64,000 nt of DNA, from the NCBI RefSeq assembly GCF_037076525.1, contig NZ_AP029018.1:806001-870000 (forward strand), given 5' to 3'. How positions within the stretch are numbered: the first letter of the stretch is position 1; each line of letters begins with the position of its first letter. A model generated the notes under the pieces. The model made no database searches. It saw only the letters and a list, made by a program, of their open reading frames with translations, and was not told the origin of the DNA. Positions 45,117-54,374 of this stretch are shown here, in pieces. The DNA is from Selenomonas sp. TAMA-11512 (GTDB taxonomy: Bacteria; Bacillota; Negativicutes; Selenomonadales; Selenomonadaceae). Position numbers and translations under genes: made by a program.

Positions 45117-45230
45117 ATGCAGGAGATACAAAACCCCATCGCGCTGCGCTACCGTCGGATGATTCTCGACGCCTTCGCCGCGCTGCTCGACAAAACGTTT
45201 GATTGCGTGCAGGAGCGGAATTTGAGTTGA
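45117..45230 (+). pseudogene. TetR-type regulator fragment (37 codons)
   Basis: GGGGGAGG lies four bases before an ATG that opens a 37-codon frame. IALRYRRMILDAFAALLDKT is like the first helix of TetR-family DNA-binding domains, which normally continues with the helix-turn-helix; here the frame stops after DCVQERNLS. A terminator follows at 45254, so the remaining 150 or so codons are deleted rather than frameshifted. Assignment rests on one helix and the operator-like repeat, so it is tentative. Confidence 0.4.
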
Positions 45231-45253
45231 AGGAATAAGGTGTGCGCATCTTG

Positions 45254-45310
45254 AGACAGGGACTGCCGCACGAAGTGAACGGCTTCGCGCGGCAGTCCCT
45301 GTCTTATTGT
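45254..45310 (+). terminator. Strong terminator before smc
   Basis: A 16-bp perfect stem (45254-45269 with 45289-45304) extended inside by CGAAG/CTTCG pairing, followed by TTATTGTTT. Confidence 0.9.
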
Positions 45311-45339
45311 TTAATTAGTCGCTTTATCCTATGGATTAC

Positions 45340-45366
45340 TTGCTTTTTTGTCTGTTTCCATATAAT
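45340..45366 (+). promoter_or_regulatory. Probable smc promoter
   Basis: A perfect TATAAT at 45361-45366, with TTGCTT at 45340-45345 only 15 bases upstream, about 56 bases before the smc start. The spacing is short, so the -35 choice is uncertain. Confidence 0.4.
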
Positions 45367-45421
45367 ATATACATTATATATGCTATACGTGGATTCGACA
45401 TTTTAGAGAGGAGACAGCGGC

Positions 45422-48400
45422 TTGCGATTGAAGCGTCTCGAGTCTTATGGATTTAAGTCGTTTGCGGATAAAACAGAGATTGTCTTCAATGAAGGCATTA
45501 CCGCCATCGTGGGACCGAACGGCAGCGGCAAGAGCAATGTCACGGATGCGATTCGCTGGGTGCTCGGTGAGCAAAACATCCGCAATCTGCGCGGTACGAG
45601 GGCGGAGGATATCATCTTCACGGGCAGCGCGACGCGCCGTGCGCTCGGTGTGGCGGAGGTCTCTCTCTACTTTGACAACGACGGAACGATGCCGGTTGAC
45701 TTCAAGGAAGTCGTCATTACGCGCCGCCTCTATCGATCGGGAGAAAGTGAGTTTTTCATCAACAAGGCGCGATGCCGTCTGAAGGATATCAGCGGACTCT
45801 TTGCCGACACCGGTCTCGGTCAGGACGGCATGAGCGTCATCGGGCAGAATAAGATCGATGAAATTCTGAACGCGCGCCCGGAGGAGCGTCGTCTCTACTT
45901 TGAAGAGACAGCGGGCATCACGAAGTATCGCAACCGCAAGCGTGAAGCCGTGCGAAAGATCGAGGATATGAAGGGGAGCCTCGTGCGTCTCGGCGATATC
46001 ATGCGTGAAATCGATGCGCAGCTGGGACCCCTTGCAGAGAGCGCGGAGAAGACGCGCCGCTACAACGAGCTTCACGAAGACTTCCGGCGCGCCGCGCTCA
46101 CCGTGCTCTATCATCGGGAAGAGGAGCTGCATCGGGAGAAGGAGGATGGAGAGAAGGACATTCTCGCCGTGCGGGATCGTGAAGAGCTCGCCCGAACGGA
46201 GCTGCAGCTCCTGGAAGGGGAGCGTGAGGAGCTCCGTCATGCCGTACTGGAGCTGGATCGGGCGATGACGGAAAAGGCGGAAGCGGGAAATGTCCTTCGC
46301 ACGGAGCTGGAGGAGACGGGCAAGGAGATCGCGACGCTTGAGGAGCGCTCCCGTCAGTATGACGAAAACCGCGCGCGTCTTGAGAAGCAGCGTGAAGAAC
46401 TCGCCTCGCTGGAGAAAGAGACAGATATCGAGATTGCCACGTTCAAGGGGCTGAAAAAAGACAGCGAAGTCCGCCTCGAAGCGCTTGTAAAGACGATTGC
46501 GCAAAATCGTACGAAGTCCTCGGAGCTGGGCGAGAAGCTGCGCGCACAGAAAAAGGCATACAAGGACCTCGAAGAGGACAAAGGGGCGAAGGAGCGGACA
46601 CTGCGGGAAAAAGAGAGCGAGCTTGCCCTCCTGACACAGGAGCTCTCGATGACCTCGTCGACGGACAGCAGCCGACAGGCGGAGCTGTCGGAAATCGGAC
46701 GCGCGCTCGACGCTTTGACGGCGGAAAAGGAACGCGTGCTGAAGCTCTTGGAGGAAGCGCGCGCGAAGGAGAGCGAGCAAAAAGCGCTCTATGATGAGCT
46801 GCAGAGAGAATCCTCCGGGCTTCGAGAGGAGAGCGACCGCCTGCGGCAGGAGACAAACCGCCTGCAGGCGGCAGTCAAGACAAATGAAAACAAGCTCCAA
46901 TTCCTGACGAATATGCAGTCGTCCTATGAGGGCTTCGGGCGCGCGCCGAAGGCCATCCTCAAGGCAAAGGAGCGTTGGAGCAAGGGTGTGTGCGGCGCCG
47001 TAGCGGAGCTTCTCCGCGTGCCGAGCCGCTACATCACCGCCATTGACATCGCCCTCGGAAGCAGCGTGCAGAACATCGTCACGGAGGACACGGACACGGC
47101 AAAGGCCGCCATCGGGTACTTAAAGGAGCGGCGTGAAGGGCGCGTCACGTTTCTTCCGCTCTCGACCATTGCGGATCGCCGTTCCGGGGATGCCCGCGTC
47201 CTTGACGAGGAGGGGGTTATCGGCTATGCCAACGACCTCGTGCAGACGGATGAAAAGTATCGGATCGTAGCGAACTTCCTGCTTGCCCGTACGGTCGTCG
47301 TCGACACGCTCGACCATGCGCTCGCCCTTGAGCAGAAGCGCGGCTGGAACCTGCGCGCCGTCACGCTCGAAGGGGAGCTGCTGAATGTAGGCGGTTCTCT
47401 CTCGGGCGGCGGAAGGCAGCACAAGGAGACCAGCTTTCTCAATCGCAGCAGCGAGATAGAAAAGCTCCAATCGTCTCTGGCAGAGGAGCGCGCCGAGCTC
47501 GAGACTGCAGAGCGGCAAGGCCGCGAGCTGCAGGAGTCGCTGCAGAGAAATCGAAATGCGCGTCACGCTGCTGAGGAGCGGCTGCAGAGCTGCTCCATCC
47601 AGCATTCGACGCTGGAGCTCAGCCTCGAGCACATCGATGAGAACTACGAGGAAAAATCGAGACAGCATCAGTCGCTGCAGGAGCGCATTCAGGAAGCGCA
47701 GCAGTCATTCTCCAAGGCGAAGGAGAGACAGAACCGGCTGCAGCGCGAGCAGGAGGAGGCAAAGACACGCTTCCACTGTGCCGTCGAGGCGTGGAAAAAC
47801 GCGGAAGAGGAGCTCGACGATCTCGAGCAGGACGCGGAAGATCTGGCTGCCTACATCAACGGAATGGAGCTCGAGGAGGTGCGCAGGTCACAGGAAAAGC
47901 GCAGCTTCGAGGAGCGCATTCTTCTGAAGGAGCGCGAACGCGAGCGCATCGGGAAGCAGCAGCAGGACAATCAGACTGCGGTGAGCGCCCTGGAGGAAGA
48001 GCACGCGACAGGTGCCGACCGCCTGCAGGAGCTGCTCGAGACAGAGGGGGAGCAGCAGGAGCGCTACAACGACAACAAGCGCGCCGCGGACGCTCTCCAC
48101 GTCGAGAAGCTTGAAAAGCAGGATGTGTCCATGCAGAAGGAGAAGGCGATCCGCGCCGCATCGGAGAAGCAGCGTGCCGCGGAAGCCGCGGTGCACAAGC
48201 TGGAGCTGACAGCGGCCTCCGTCCTGACGCGGCTTGAGCAGGTGCAGCAGGAGATGCTCGAAAAGTACGGGCATACTATCGAAACCGCGGTGCATGATAT
48301 CTTAGCCGTCGAGCCGGAAGAGGCGGAGACGCGCAGGAAGGCTCTCGAGCGGCAGATGTCCGCGCTCGGCACCGTAAATCCGAATGCGATTGAAGCGTAT

Positions 48401-48982
48401 GAAGAGACGAAGGCCCGCTACGAGCACTATCGGACGCAGGCCGACGATCTTGAGAAGGCGCACGAAAACCTCCTCATCGTCATTCGCGATATGGACAACA
48501 CGATGACGGAGCAGTTTAAGAAGGCCTTCAAGGAGATACAGTTACACTTCGACGAAATCTTTGTGCGCCTCTTCGGCGGCGGCAAGGCGAAGCTCTCGCT
48601 GACCGATCCGAAGGACGTTCTGCACGCAGGTGTGGAGATCGACGTGCAGCTCCCCGAAAAAAGGCAGCAGAACCTTTCCGTCCTTTCCGGCGGTGAACGC
48701 GCGCTGACGGTGATTGCGCTGCTCTTTGCGTTTTTGCGCTACAGACCGTCGCCGTTTTCGGTGCTCGACGAGATAGACGCACCGCTCGATGAGGCAAATG
48801 TCGTTCGCTTCAGCAACTTCCTCAGCGAGTTTGCCAAGGATACGCAGTTTATTGTCGTCACGCACCGCAAGGGGACGATGGAGTCGGCAAATTATATGTA
48901 CGGCATCACCATTGAGGACGCGGGCGTGTCCAAGGTGATTTCCGTGTATTTGGACGATGTCGCCAAACAGGAAGGAAGATAG
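45422..48982 (+). CDS. smc: Chromosome segregation protein SMC
   Basis: The long coiled-coil ATPase of bacterial condensin, 1186 residues. N-terminal Walker A is IVGPNGSGKSNVTDAIRW near residue 32. Two long coiled-coil arms (about 170-500 and 670-1000) flank a hinge (about 510-650, with IDIALGSSVQNIV and LARTVVVDTLDHA). The C-terminal head carries the signature LSGGERALTVIALLFAF and Walker B VLDEIDAPLDEANV. The start is TTG at 45422, after GAGAGGAG. rnc, often upstream in Firmicutes, is absent; ftsY follows after five bases, the conserved order. Confidence 0.98.
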   Translation: MRLKRLESYGFKSFADKTEIVFNEGITAIVGPNGSGKSNVTDAIRWVLGEQNIRNLRGTRAEDIIFTGSATRRALGVAEVSLYFDNDGTMPVDFKEVVITRRLYRSGESEFFINKARCRLKDISGLFADTGLGQDGMSVIGQNKIDEILNARPEERRLYFEETAGITKYRNRKREAVRKIEDMKGSLVRLGDIMREIDAQLGPLAESAEKTRRYNELHEDFRRAALTVLYHREEELHREKEDGEKDILAVRDREELARTELQLLEGEREELRHAVLELDRAMTEKAEAGNVLRTELEETGKEIATLEERSRQYDENRARLEKQREELASLEKETDIEIATFKGLKKDSEVRLEALVKTIAQNRTKSSELGEKLRAQKKAYKDLEEDKGAKERTLREKESELALLTQELSMTSSTDSSRQAELSEIGRALDALTAEKERVLKLLEEARAKESEQKALYDELQRESSGLREESDRLRQETNRLQAAVKTNENKLQFLTNMQSSYEGFGRAPKAILKAKERWSKGVCGAVAELLRVPSRYITAIDIALGSSVQNIVTEDTDTAKAAIGYLKERREGRVTFLPLSTIADRRSGDARVLDEEGVIGYANDLVQTDEKYRIVANFLLARTVVVDTLDHALALEQKRGWNLRAVTLEGELLNVGGSLSGGGRQHKETSFLNRSSEIEKLQSSLAEERAELETAERQGRELQESLQRNRNARHAAEERLQSCSIQHSTLELSLEHIDENYEEKSRQHQSLQERIQEAQQSFSKAKERQNRLQREQEEAKTRFHCAVEAWKNAEEELDDLEQDAEDLAAYINGMELEEVRRSQEKRSFEERILLKERERERIGKQQQDNQTAVSALEEEHATGADRLQELLETEGEQQERYNDNKRAADALHVEKLEKQDVSMQKEKAIRAASEKQRAAEAAVHKLELTAASVLTRLEQVQQEMLEKYGHTIETAVHDILAVEPEEAETRRKALERQMSALGTVNPNAIEAYEETKARYEHYRTQADDLEKAHENLLIVIRDMDNTMTEQFKKAFKEIQLHFDEIFVRLFGGGKAKLSLTDPKDVLHAGVEIDVQLPEKRQQNLSVLSGGERALTVIALLFAFLRYRPSPFSVLDEIDAPLDEANVVRFSNFLSEFAKDTQFIVVTHRKGTMESANYMYGITIEDAGVSKVISVYLDDVAKQEGR

Positions 48983-48987
48983 ATACG

Positions 48988-49908
48988 ATGGGATTTTTTG
49001 ACCGGCTGAAGCAGGGCCTCACGAAGACGCGTGAGAGCCTGACAGATAAAATAGAAAAGCTCGTCATCGGCTATGCGGATATAGATGAAGATCTTCTCGA
49101 CGAGCTCGAAGAGACGCTCATCATGGCGGATGTGGGCATGGAGACGACGGAGCGTCTGATGGCGGATGTCCGTCAGGGCATCAAGAAAAAGGAAATCCAT
49201 GAGCCTGCCGACTTAAAGCCCTTTCTTGAAGGAAAGATCAGCGAAATCCTCAAAGAGGGAAGCGATGATATCCGCATGGCGGCAGAAGGGCCGACCGTCT
49301 TTCTCGTCATCGGTGTCAACGGCGCGGGCAAGACGACGACGATCGGCAAGCTTGCCGCCTACTATAAGGGGCAGGGGAAGTCGGTCATGCTGGCCGCCGC
49401 CGATACGTTCCGCGCCGCCGCCATCGATCAGCTGCAGGTATGGGGCGATCGGTCGGGTGTGACGGTCATCCGTCACGAGGAGGGCTCCGATCCGGCAGCC
49501 GTCGCCTTTGACGCGGTCAAGGCTGCCGCTGCGCGCCGCGTCGACGTGCTGCTGATCGATACGGCCGGACGCCTGCAGACGAAGTCGAATCTCATGGAAG
49601 AGCTCAAGAAGATCAATCGCGTGATCGGAAGGGAGCTCCCCGAAGCCCCGCACGAGACGTTCCTGGTGCTTGACGCGACAACGGGACAGAACGCGCTGAG
49701 CCAGGCCGACCTATTCTCCAAGGCGGCGCCGATTACGGGCGTCATCCTGACGAAGCTTGACGGTACGGCAAAGGGCGGCGTCATCATCGGGCTCAAGGCG
49801 TCGCTGTCGCTTCCCGTCAAGTGGGTCGGCGTCGGCGAGGGTATCGATGATCTGCGCCCCTTCGTGGCGGAGGAGTTCGCCAAGGCGCTCTTTGATAGAG
49901 AAGAATAG
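48988..49908 (+). CDS. ftsY: SRP receptor FtsY
   Basis: GTPase that receives ribosome-SRP complexes at the membrane. The 306 residues form the N (helical bundle) and G domains only; the long acidic A domain of E. coli is absent, as usual in Firmicutes. G-domain motifs: GVNGAGKTTTIGKLA near residue 109, DTFRAAAIDQL near 145, DTAGRLQ near 190, TKLDGTAKGG near 253 and GVGEGIDDL near 278. It begins five bases after smc and works with the SRP RNA encoded at 21074. Confidence 0.98.
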   Translation: MGFFDRLKQGLTKTRESLTDKIEKLVIGYADIDEDLLDELEETLIMADVGMETTERLMADVRQGIKKKEIHEPADLKPFLEGKISEILKEGSDDIRMAAEGPTVFLVIGVNGAGKTTTIGKLAAYYKGQGKSVMLAAADTFRAAAIDQLQVWGDRSGVTVIRHEEGSDPAAVAFDAVKAAAARRVDVLLIDTAGRLQTKSNLMEELKKINRVIGRELPEAPHETFLVLDATTGQNALSQADLFSKAAPITGVILTKLDGTAKGGVIIGLKASLSLPVKWVGVGEGIDDLRPFVAEEFAKALFDREE

Positions 49909-49911
49909 TAT

Positions 49912-49940
49912 TTGTAAAATGACGGAACTCCATGTATAAT
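49912..49940 (+). promoter_or_regulatory. Promoter of the RodZ-like gene cluster
   Basis: TTGTAA and TATAAT with exactly 17 bases between them, 30 bases before the ATG at 49971. It probably drives the long run of genes to pyrR. Confidence 0.7.
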
Positions 49941-49970
49941 GGAAATAAATGCGTTCAAGAGGTGAAAAGC

Positions 49971-50894
49971 ATGGTAGGCGATTTGCTGCGTACGGAGCGT
50001 GAAAGACAAAAGCTGACAATCGCGGATGTGGAAAAGGGAACGAGCATCCGAGGATACTATATAGAGTCCATCGAACAGGGAAATGTGGAAGCATTGCCGG
50101 GAATGGCTTACGCGAAAGGGTTCGTGCGAAAGTATGCGGGCTTTTTGGGTCTGGATGCCGACGCGGTCATACAGGAGTTTTCGACGGAGCAGAGCGGCGC
50201 GTCATCCCGTACGGAAGAACGCGTCGAGGTGCAGCCGCGCAAACTGGAGAAGGTCGTGCCTGTACGCGAAAAACCCGTCTCCATCAATGATATAGAGAGA
50301 AAGCAGTCGAGCAGCGGCACGCTCACCGTCAACCGCTACGAAGGCAAAAGCGGCGGTTCCGGCAGCTGGAAGAACATTCTCCTCGCCGCTGTCGTGCTGC
50401 TCGTAGTCGGCGGAGCGGGAGTGCTGTACTTCTCCTCCGGGCATACCATCGATGTGCATATCCTGCCCGAGACGACGGCGGGGAGCGATGACAAGAAGGA
50501 CGATGCATCGAAGAAGGATGCGCCGCCCGCGGAAAAGAAAGCGGAGGAGAAGGCCGCGCCGGAACAGCCGAAGGCGGACGGTGTGGAGCTCACGCTGGAT
50601 TTCACGGATCGCTGCTGGACAGAGGTCACGGTCGACGGAAAGACCGCCTTTGAGGGAACTGCTGAAAAAGGCAAGAGTATGACGTTCAAGGGCAAGGAAC
50701 GTGTCCATATCCGTGCGGGGAACGCAGGCGCCATGCAGGTTGCGCTGAACGGAAGGAAGATGGGCGCCGCAGGCAATGTCGGTCAGGTCATTGACAGGGA
50801 GTACACGCCGACGGGCGAGACCGTTTCTCAAGCCGAGGCGCCGGCAAAAGAAAAGCCGGAGGAGCCGAAAAGCAGTACGCGTACACGCAGATAA
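49971..50894 (+). CDS. RodZ-like membrane protein with helix-turn-helix and DUF4115 domains
   Basis: A 307-residue protein. Residues 3-70 form a Cro-like helix-turn-helix (LRTERERQKLTIADVEKGT, YYIESIEQGNVEALPG, YAKGFVRKYAGFLGLD), a linker follows, then one membrane helix near 138-155, a Lys/Ala/Glu-rich spacer, and a C-terminal beta domain (LTLDFTDRCWTEVTVDGKTA) of the DUF4115 type. RodZ links MreB to the membrane to keep rod shape. The ATG at 49971 is preceded by AGAGGTG. Confidence 0.88.
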   Translation: MVGDLLRTERERQKLTIADVEKGTSIRGYYIESIEQGNVEALPGMAYAKGFVRKYAGFLGLDADAVIQEFSTEQSGASSRTEERVEVQPRKLEKVVPVREKPVSINDIERKQSSSGTLTVNRYEGKSGGSGSWKNILLAAVVLLVVGGAGVLYFSSGHTIDVHILPETTAGSDDKKDDASKKDAPPAEKKAEEKAAPEQPKADGVELTLDFTDRCWTEVTVDGKTAFEGTAEKGKSMTFKGKERVHIRAGNAGAMQVALNGRKMGAAGNVGQVIDREYTPTGETVSQAEAPAKEKPEEPKSSTRTRR

Positions 50895-50922
50895 CGCAGT
50901 ATGTAAGTAAGGAAGTGACGAT

Positions 50923-51384
50923 GTGCGTTGCCCTTTTTGTAAAGAGATGGATAGCCGTGTTGTAGATTCCCGCTCGGCGGAGGACGGCAATACAATCCGT
51001 CGCCGCCGTGAGTGCATTTCCTGCGGGAAACGCTTTACGACGTATGAGACGGTGGAACAGATACCGCTTATGGTCATCAAGAATGACGGCCGACGTGTGC
51101 TCTTTGACAGCAATAAGATTTTGACGGGGCTTGTCCGCTCGTGTGATAAGCGCGACATTTCCATGGAGAGCATCATCAAGCTGTCCAATGAAATTGAAAA
51201 AGAGATACGCAATACGATGGAACGCGAGGTTTCCAGCAAGAAAATCGGTGAACTTGTCATGGAGAAGCTGCGCCATTTTGACGATGTCGCCTATATCCGC
51301 TTCGCTTCGGTCTATCGGAAGTTTGCCGATATCACGAGCTTTAAGGAAGAGCTGGAAGAACTCCTGAAGGCAAAGGGGAAATAA
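50923..51384 (+). CDS. nrdR: Transcriptional repressor NrdR
   Basis: ATP/dATP-sensing repressor of ribonucleotide reductase genes. The 153-residue protein has the N-terminal zinc ribbon (CPFC at residue 3, CISC near 31) followed by the KRFTTYETVE block and the ATP-cone domain (VIKNDGRRVLFDSNKILTGL). The start is GTG at 50923, seven bases after GGAAG; an ATG two bases earlier is out of frame. Its targets are not in this window. Confidence 0.98.
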   Translation: MRCPFCKEMDSRVVDSRSAEDGNTIRRRRECISCGKRFTTYETVEQIPLMVIKNDGRRVLFDSNKILTGLVRSCDKRDISMESIIKLSNEIEKEIRNTMEREVSSKKIGELVMEKLRHFDDVAYIRFASVYRKFADITSFKEELEELLKAKGK

Positions 51385-51389
51385 CGAAC

Positions 51390-53144
51390 TTGGCATGGAA
51401 GATCAGAGAGCGTTTGAAAGCGCAGCTGGAGTCGGAAAAGGGCTATGTCGTCTATCCTCCCGGAACGAGAGACAGATTCGCCCTGTGCTACCCGAATTCC
51501 TACTTTGTCGGAATGTCCAATCTGGGACTGCATATCATCTATGATATCTTAAACAAGAAACGCTCCGATACAGCATGTGAGCGTTTCTTTTTGCCGTCCG
51601 GGGAGGAGGCTGTCCTATATCGGAAAGAGAAGGCGCCCCTCCTTTCCATGGAGACGCAGTCGCCGCTGCATCAGTTTGATATCGTGGCGTTTGCACTCTC
51701 CTATGAGATGGACTACTTTCATGTGCTCTCCATGCTGCGTCTGGGCAAGGTCAAGCTCTTTTCACGCGATCGTGATGCGCGCGATCCGATCGTCATCGCG
51801 GGAGGCCCATGTGCGACGTTCAACCCGGAACCGCTTGCTGACGTCATCGATGCCTTTATCATCGGTGAGGGTGAAGAGACGATACAGCGCTTTATGGATG
51901 CTTACCGGTGCGGAAAAGCGGACGGACTGTCACGCGGGGAGCTTCTCCTGCTGTTCGCGCGGGTGCCCGGCGTCTATGTGCCGAGCTTGTATAAACACGA
52001 ATATGCGGAGGAGAGCGGCAGGCTCTCCTCCATTACGGTTCTCGACGGCGCGCCCGAACATGTGCATCGGCAGTGGGTACGACGCATCGACGACTATCCG
52101 GGACATACGGCGATTGTCACGGACAATACGGAATTCAACCTGTACCTGATCGAGACGGCACGCGGCTGCGGGCGGCACTGTCGCTTCTGTATGGCGGGCT
52201 ATTGCTTCCGCCGGCCGCGCAACCGATCGCTCGAGAGCCTGAAGGCGCAGGTGCAGGAAGCGAAGCCATACGGAAAGCGCATCGGACTGATGGGCGCCGC
52301 CATTTCGGATTATCCGGAAATCAATGCGCTCAGTCAGTACATTCTCGATGAGGGGCTGGGCATGTCGGTCGCTTCTTTTCGTGCGGATTCGGTGACACGG
52401 GAGCTGATGGCGGCGTTGGCGTCCTCGGGCCTTAGAACCGTGACGCTCGCCCCGGAGGCGGGAAGTGTGCGCATGCGCGCCGTCATCAACAAGGGCATTG
52501 AGGAGAAACACCTGTTTCAGGCGATCGATCTGGGTGTCGAGGCCGGTATCCGGCAGTTTAAACTGTATCTGATGATCGGGCTGCCCGATGAGACGGCGGA
52601 GGATATCGCGGCGATTACAGACATGGTGCAGCGCCTGCACGATTACATTCTCGAGAAGATCCGGCACGTGCAGCTCACACTGAGCGTCAATCCCTTTGTG
52701 CCGAAGCCGTTCACTCCTTTCCAGTGGAAGTCGATGGCATCGAAGCAGTGGATAGAAAAGAGCTTCAAGGAGATCCGAACCTCCCTGCGCCATCTGAAGG
52801 GGCTCAAGATCATCACGGAGTCACCCAAGGAGGCAATCATTCAATCCGTCCTCGCTCGCGGCGATCGGCGCGTGGGTGCGGCACTGGCAAGAGCCGTCAT
52901 GGAGTATGACGGCAGCAAGGGATTTCTAAAGGCAATGAAGGACGAGGGGCTCACGGCCGACTTCTATATCTATCGGGAGCGAGAGGAGACGGAGCTCTTT
53001 CCGTGGGAGAGCCTTCACATGGGATTTACGCGGGAGTATCTCTATGGAGAGCTGAAGCAGGCACTTGCGGAGCGGGGGACAAAACCGTGCTTTGCGGGCT
53101 GTCGGCGCTGCGGCGTCTGTACGAAGGAGGATGGATTACAGTGA
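51390..53144 (+). CDS. B12-binding-domain-like radical SAM protein (TIGR03960-like)
   Basis: A 584-residue protein. The N-terminal 170 residues resemble the cobalamin-binding fold seen in this group (CYPNSYFVGMSNLGLHIIY, IVIAGGPCATFNPEPLAD). The radical SAM motif is ETARGCGRHCRFCMAGYCFR near residue 260, with Cys-x3-Cys-x2-Cys binding the 4Fe-4S cluster; APEAGSVRMR follows in the barrel. A C-terminal Cys cluster, CFAGCRRCGVC, could bind a second cluster or zinc. Start TTG at 51390 after AAAGGGGAA. The substrate is unknown. The yggS start overlaps its stop. Confidence 0.88.
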   Translation: MAWKIRERLKAQLESEKGYVVYPPGTRDRFALCYPNSYFVGMSNLGLHIIYDILNKKRSDTACERFFLPSGEEAVLYRKEKAPLLSMETQSPLHQFDIVAFALSYEMDYFHVLSMLRLGKVKLFSRDRDARDPIVIAGGPCATFNPEPLADVIDAFIIGEGEETIQRFMDAYRCGKADGLSRGELLLLFARVPGVYVPSLYKHEYAEESGRLSSITVLDGAPEHVHRQWVRRIDDYPGHTAIVTDNTEFNLYLIETARGCGRHCRFCMAGYCFRRPRNRSLESLKAQVQEAKPYGKRIGLMGAAISDYPEINALSQYILDEGLGMSVASFRADSVTRELMAALASSGLRTVTLAPEAGSVRMRAVINKGIEEKHLFQAIDLGVEAGIRQFKLYLMIGLPDETAEDIAAITDMVQRLHDYILEKIRHVQLTLSVNPFVPKPFTPFQWKSMASKQWIEKSFKEIRTSLRHLKGLKIITESPKEAIIQSVLARGDRRVGAALARAVMEYDGSKGFLKAMKDEGLTADFYIYREREETELFPWESLHMGFTREYLYGELKQALAERGTKPCFAGCRRCGVCTKEDGLQ

Positions 53145-53830
53145 TCGCGGAAAATCTGAAAAAGACGATGGAGACGATCGAGGCAGCGAAAAAAAAGCGC
53201 AAAGAGGGCATGGCGGAAGATGTCACACTCGTTGCCGTCACGAAGAACCACACGCTTGAGAGCATGCGAGCCGCGATCGACGCGGGCGTCACGGATATCG
53301 GAGAAAACCGCATCCAAGAGTCCCGACAGAAGTTTGATGCGCTTGATCGGGAGGTCACGTGGCATCTCATCGGGCACCTGCAGAAGAATAAGGCGAAGTA
53401 TGCCGTTCGGATGTTTGACCTCATTCATTCCGTCGATACGATCGAGCTTGCAAAGGAGCTTGACAGGGAAGCGGCAAAGCATGATAAGGTGCAGGATATC
53501 CTCGTGCAGGTCAACCTTGCGAAGGAGGACTCCAAGTCCGGCGTCTATGAGGAGGAATTGAAAGCGCTCCTGTTCGCCATAGACGGGCTTGAGAACCTGC
53601 GTCTCAAAGGACTCATGTGCATTGCACCCAACTATGACGATGTGGAGGACACACGTCCTCTTTTCCGCAGAATGCGTGAAATTTTTGAGGAAATAAAGGA
53701 ATATCCCTTGGAGAGGGCGAATATAAGAATATTATCTATGGGGATGACACATGATTATGATATAGCGATAGAAGAAGGGGCCACCGTTGTCCGTGTCGGC
53801 ACGGGCATTTTTGGAGCCAGAGAATATTGA
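53141..53830 (+). CDS. yggS: YggS-family pyridoxal phosphate homeostasis protein
   Basis: A 229-residue PLP-binding single-domain TIM barrel without known catalytic activity, needed for vitamin B6 balance. The PLP Lys is in VTLVAVTKNHT near residue 31; DIGENRIQE, WHLIGHLQKNKAKY, IHSVDT and the phosphate-binding LSMGMTHDYDIAIEEGATVV, VRVGTGIFG complete the family pattern. Start GTG at 53141, ten bases after GAAGGAGG and overlapping the radical SAM stop. Its place before sepF and proC is the conserved Firmicute order. Confidence 0.96.
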   Translation: MIAENLKKTMETIEAAKKKRKEGMAEDVTLVAVTKNHTLESMRAAIDAGVTDIGENRIQESRQKFDALDREVTWHLIGHLQKNKAKYAVRMFDLIHSVDTIELAKELDREAAKHDKVQDILVQVNLAKEDSKSGVYEEELKALLFAIDGLENLRLKGLMCIAPNYDDVEDTRPLFRRMREIFEEIKEYPLERANIRILSMGMTHDYDIAIEEGATVVRVGTGIFGAREY

Positions 53831-53876
53831 ACGCGCAGGGTGCGGATGCACACACGCAGTTAGAGGAGGAATTCGT

Positions 53877-54374
53877 ATGGGCTTCATAAACAAGGTCTAC
53901 AGCAAGATCGGCTTTGGCGACCAAGACGATTTGGACGACGGTGTGGACGCACTGTTGGAGGAAGAGGAAGAGCGGGAAAAGGCGCGGGAGCGCGAATCTC
54001 TTCGCGGTGCGAAGTCACAGAATATCGTTGATTTTCAGCCGACATCGCCGACAGCGCCCGCGAGCGTGTCGACTGTGACGAACTATAAGATGAAGGTCAT
54101 CGTGATAGAGCCGAAGTCCTTTGATGACGCGCAGCAGGTCGCGAACTGCCTCAAGGAAAAGCGTCCCGTCGTCATCAACTTCGGCGAAACGGATACGGAA
54201 GATGCGAAGCGCATCATTGATTTCATCAGCGGTACGACGTATGCTCTGAGCGGTGAGATCAAGAAGGTCGGGCACAACGTGTTCCTGTGCGCACCGTCGA
54301 ATGTCAATGTCTCCTACGCGGAGGAGAAGCGGGGTTCAGTCACGGCGGAGATGCCATGGCTGAAGAAGAAATGA
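53877..54374 (+). CDS. sepF: Cell division protein SepF
   Basis: Membrane-associated protein that aligns and anchors FtsZ filaments. The 165-residue protein has an N-terminal amphipathic anchor (MGFINKVYSKIGFG), an acidic, charged linker (residues 15-60) and the DUF552 core (VIVIEPKSFDDAQQVANCL, RPVVINF, AKRIIDFISGTTYALSG). GAGGAGGA precedes the ATG at 53877. The proC start overlaps its stop. Confidence 0.96.
   Translation: MGFINKVYSKIGFGDQDDLDDGVDALLEEEEEREKARERESLRGAKSQNIVDFQPTSPTAPASVSTVTNYKMKVIVIEPKSFDDAQQVANCLKEKRPVVINFGETDTEDAKRIIDFISGTTYALSGEIKKVGHNVFLCAPSNVNVSYAEEKRGSVTAEMPWLKKK

Noticed and set aside
44971-45162. Plus-strand 63-codon frame overlapping the TetR fragment
   Set aside because: It crosses the promoter and operator region, has no ribosome site and an unlikely Cys/Val-rich composition; the frame at 45117 with its strong ribosome site is preferred.
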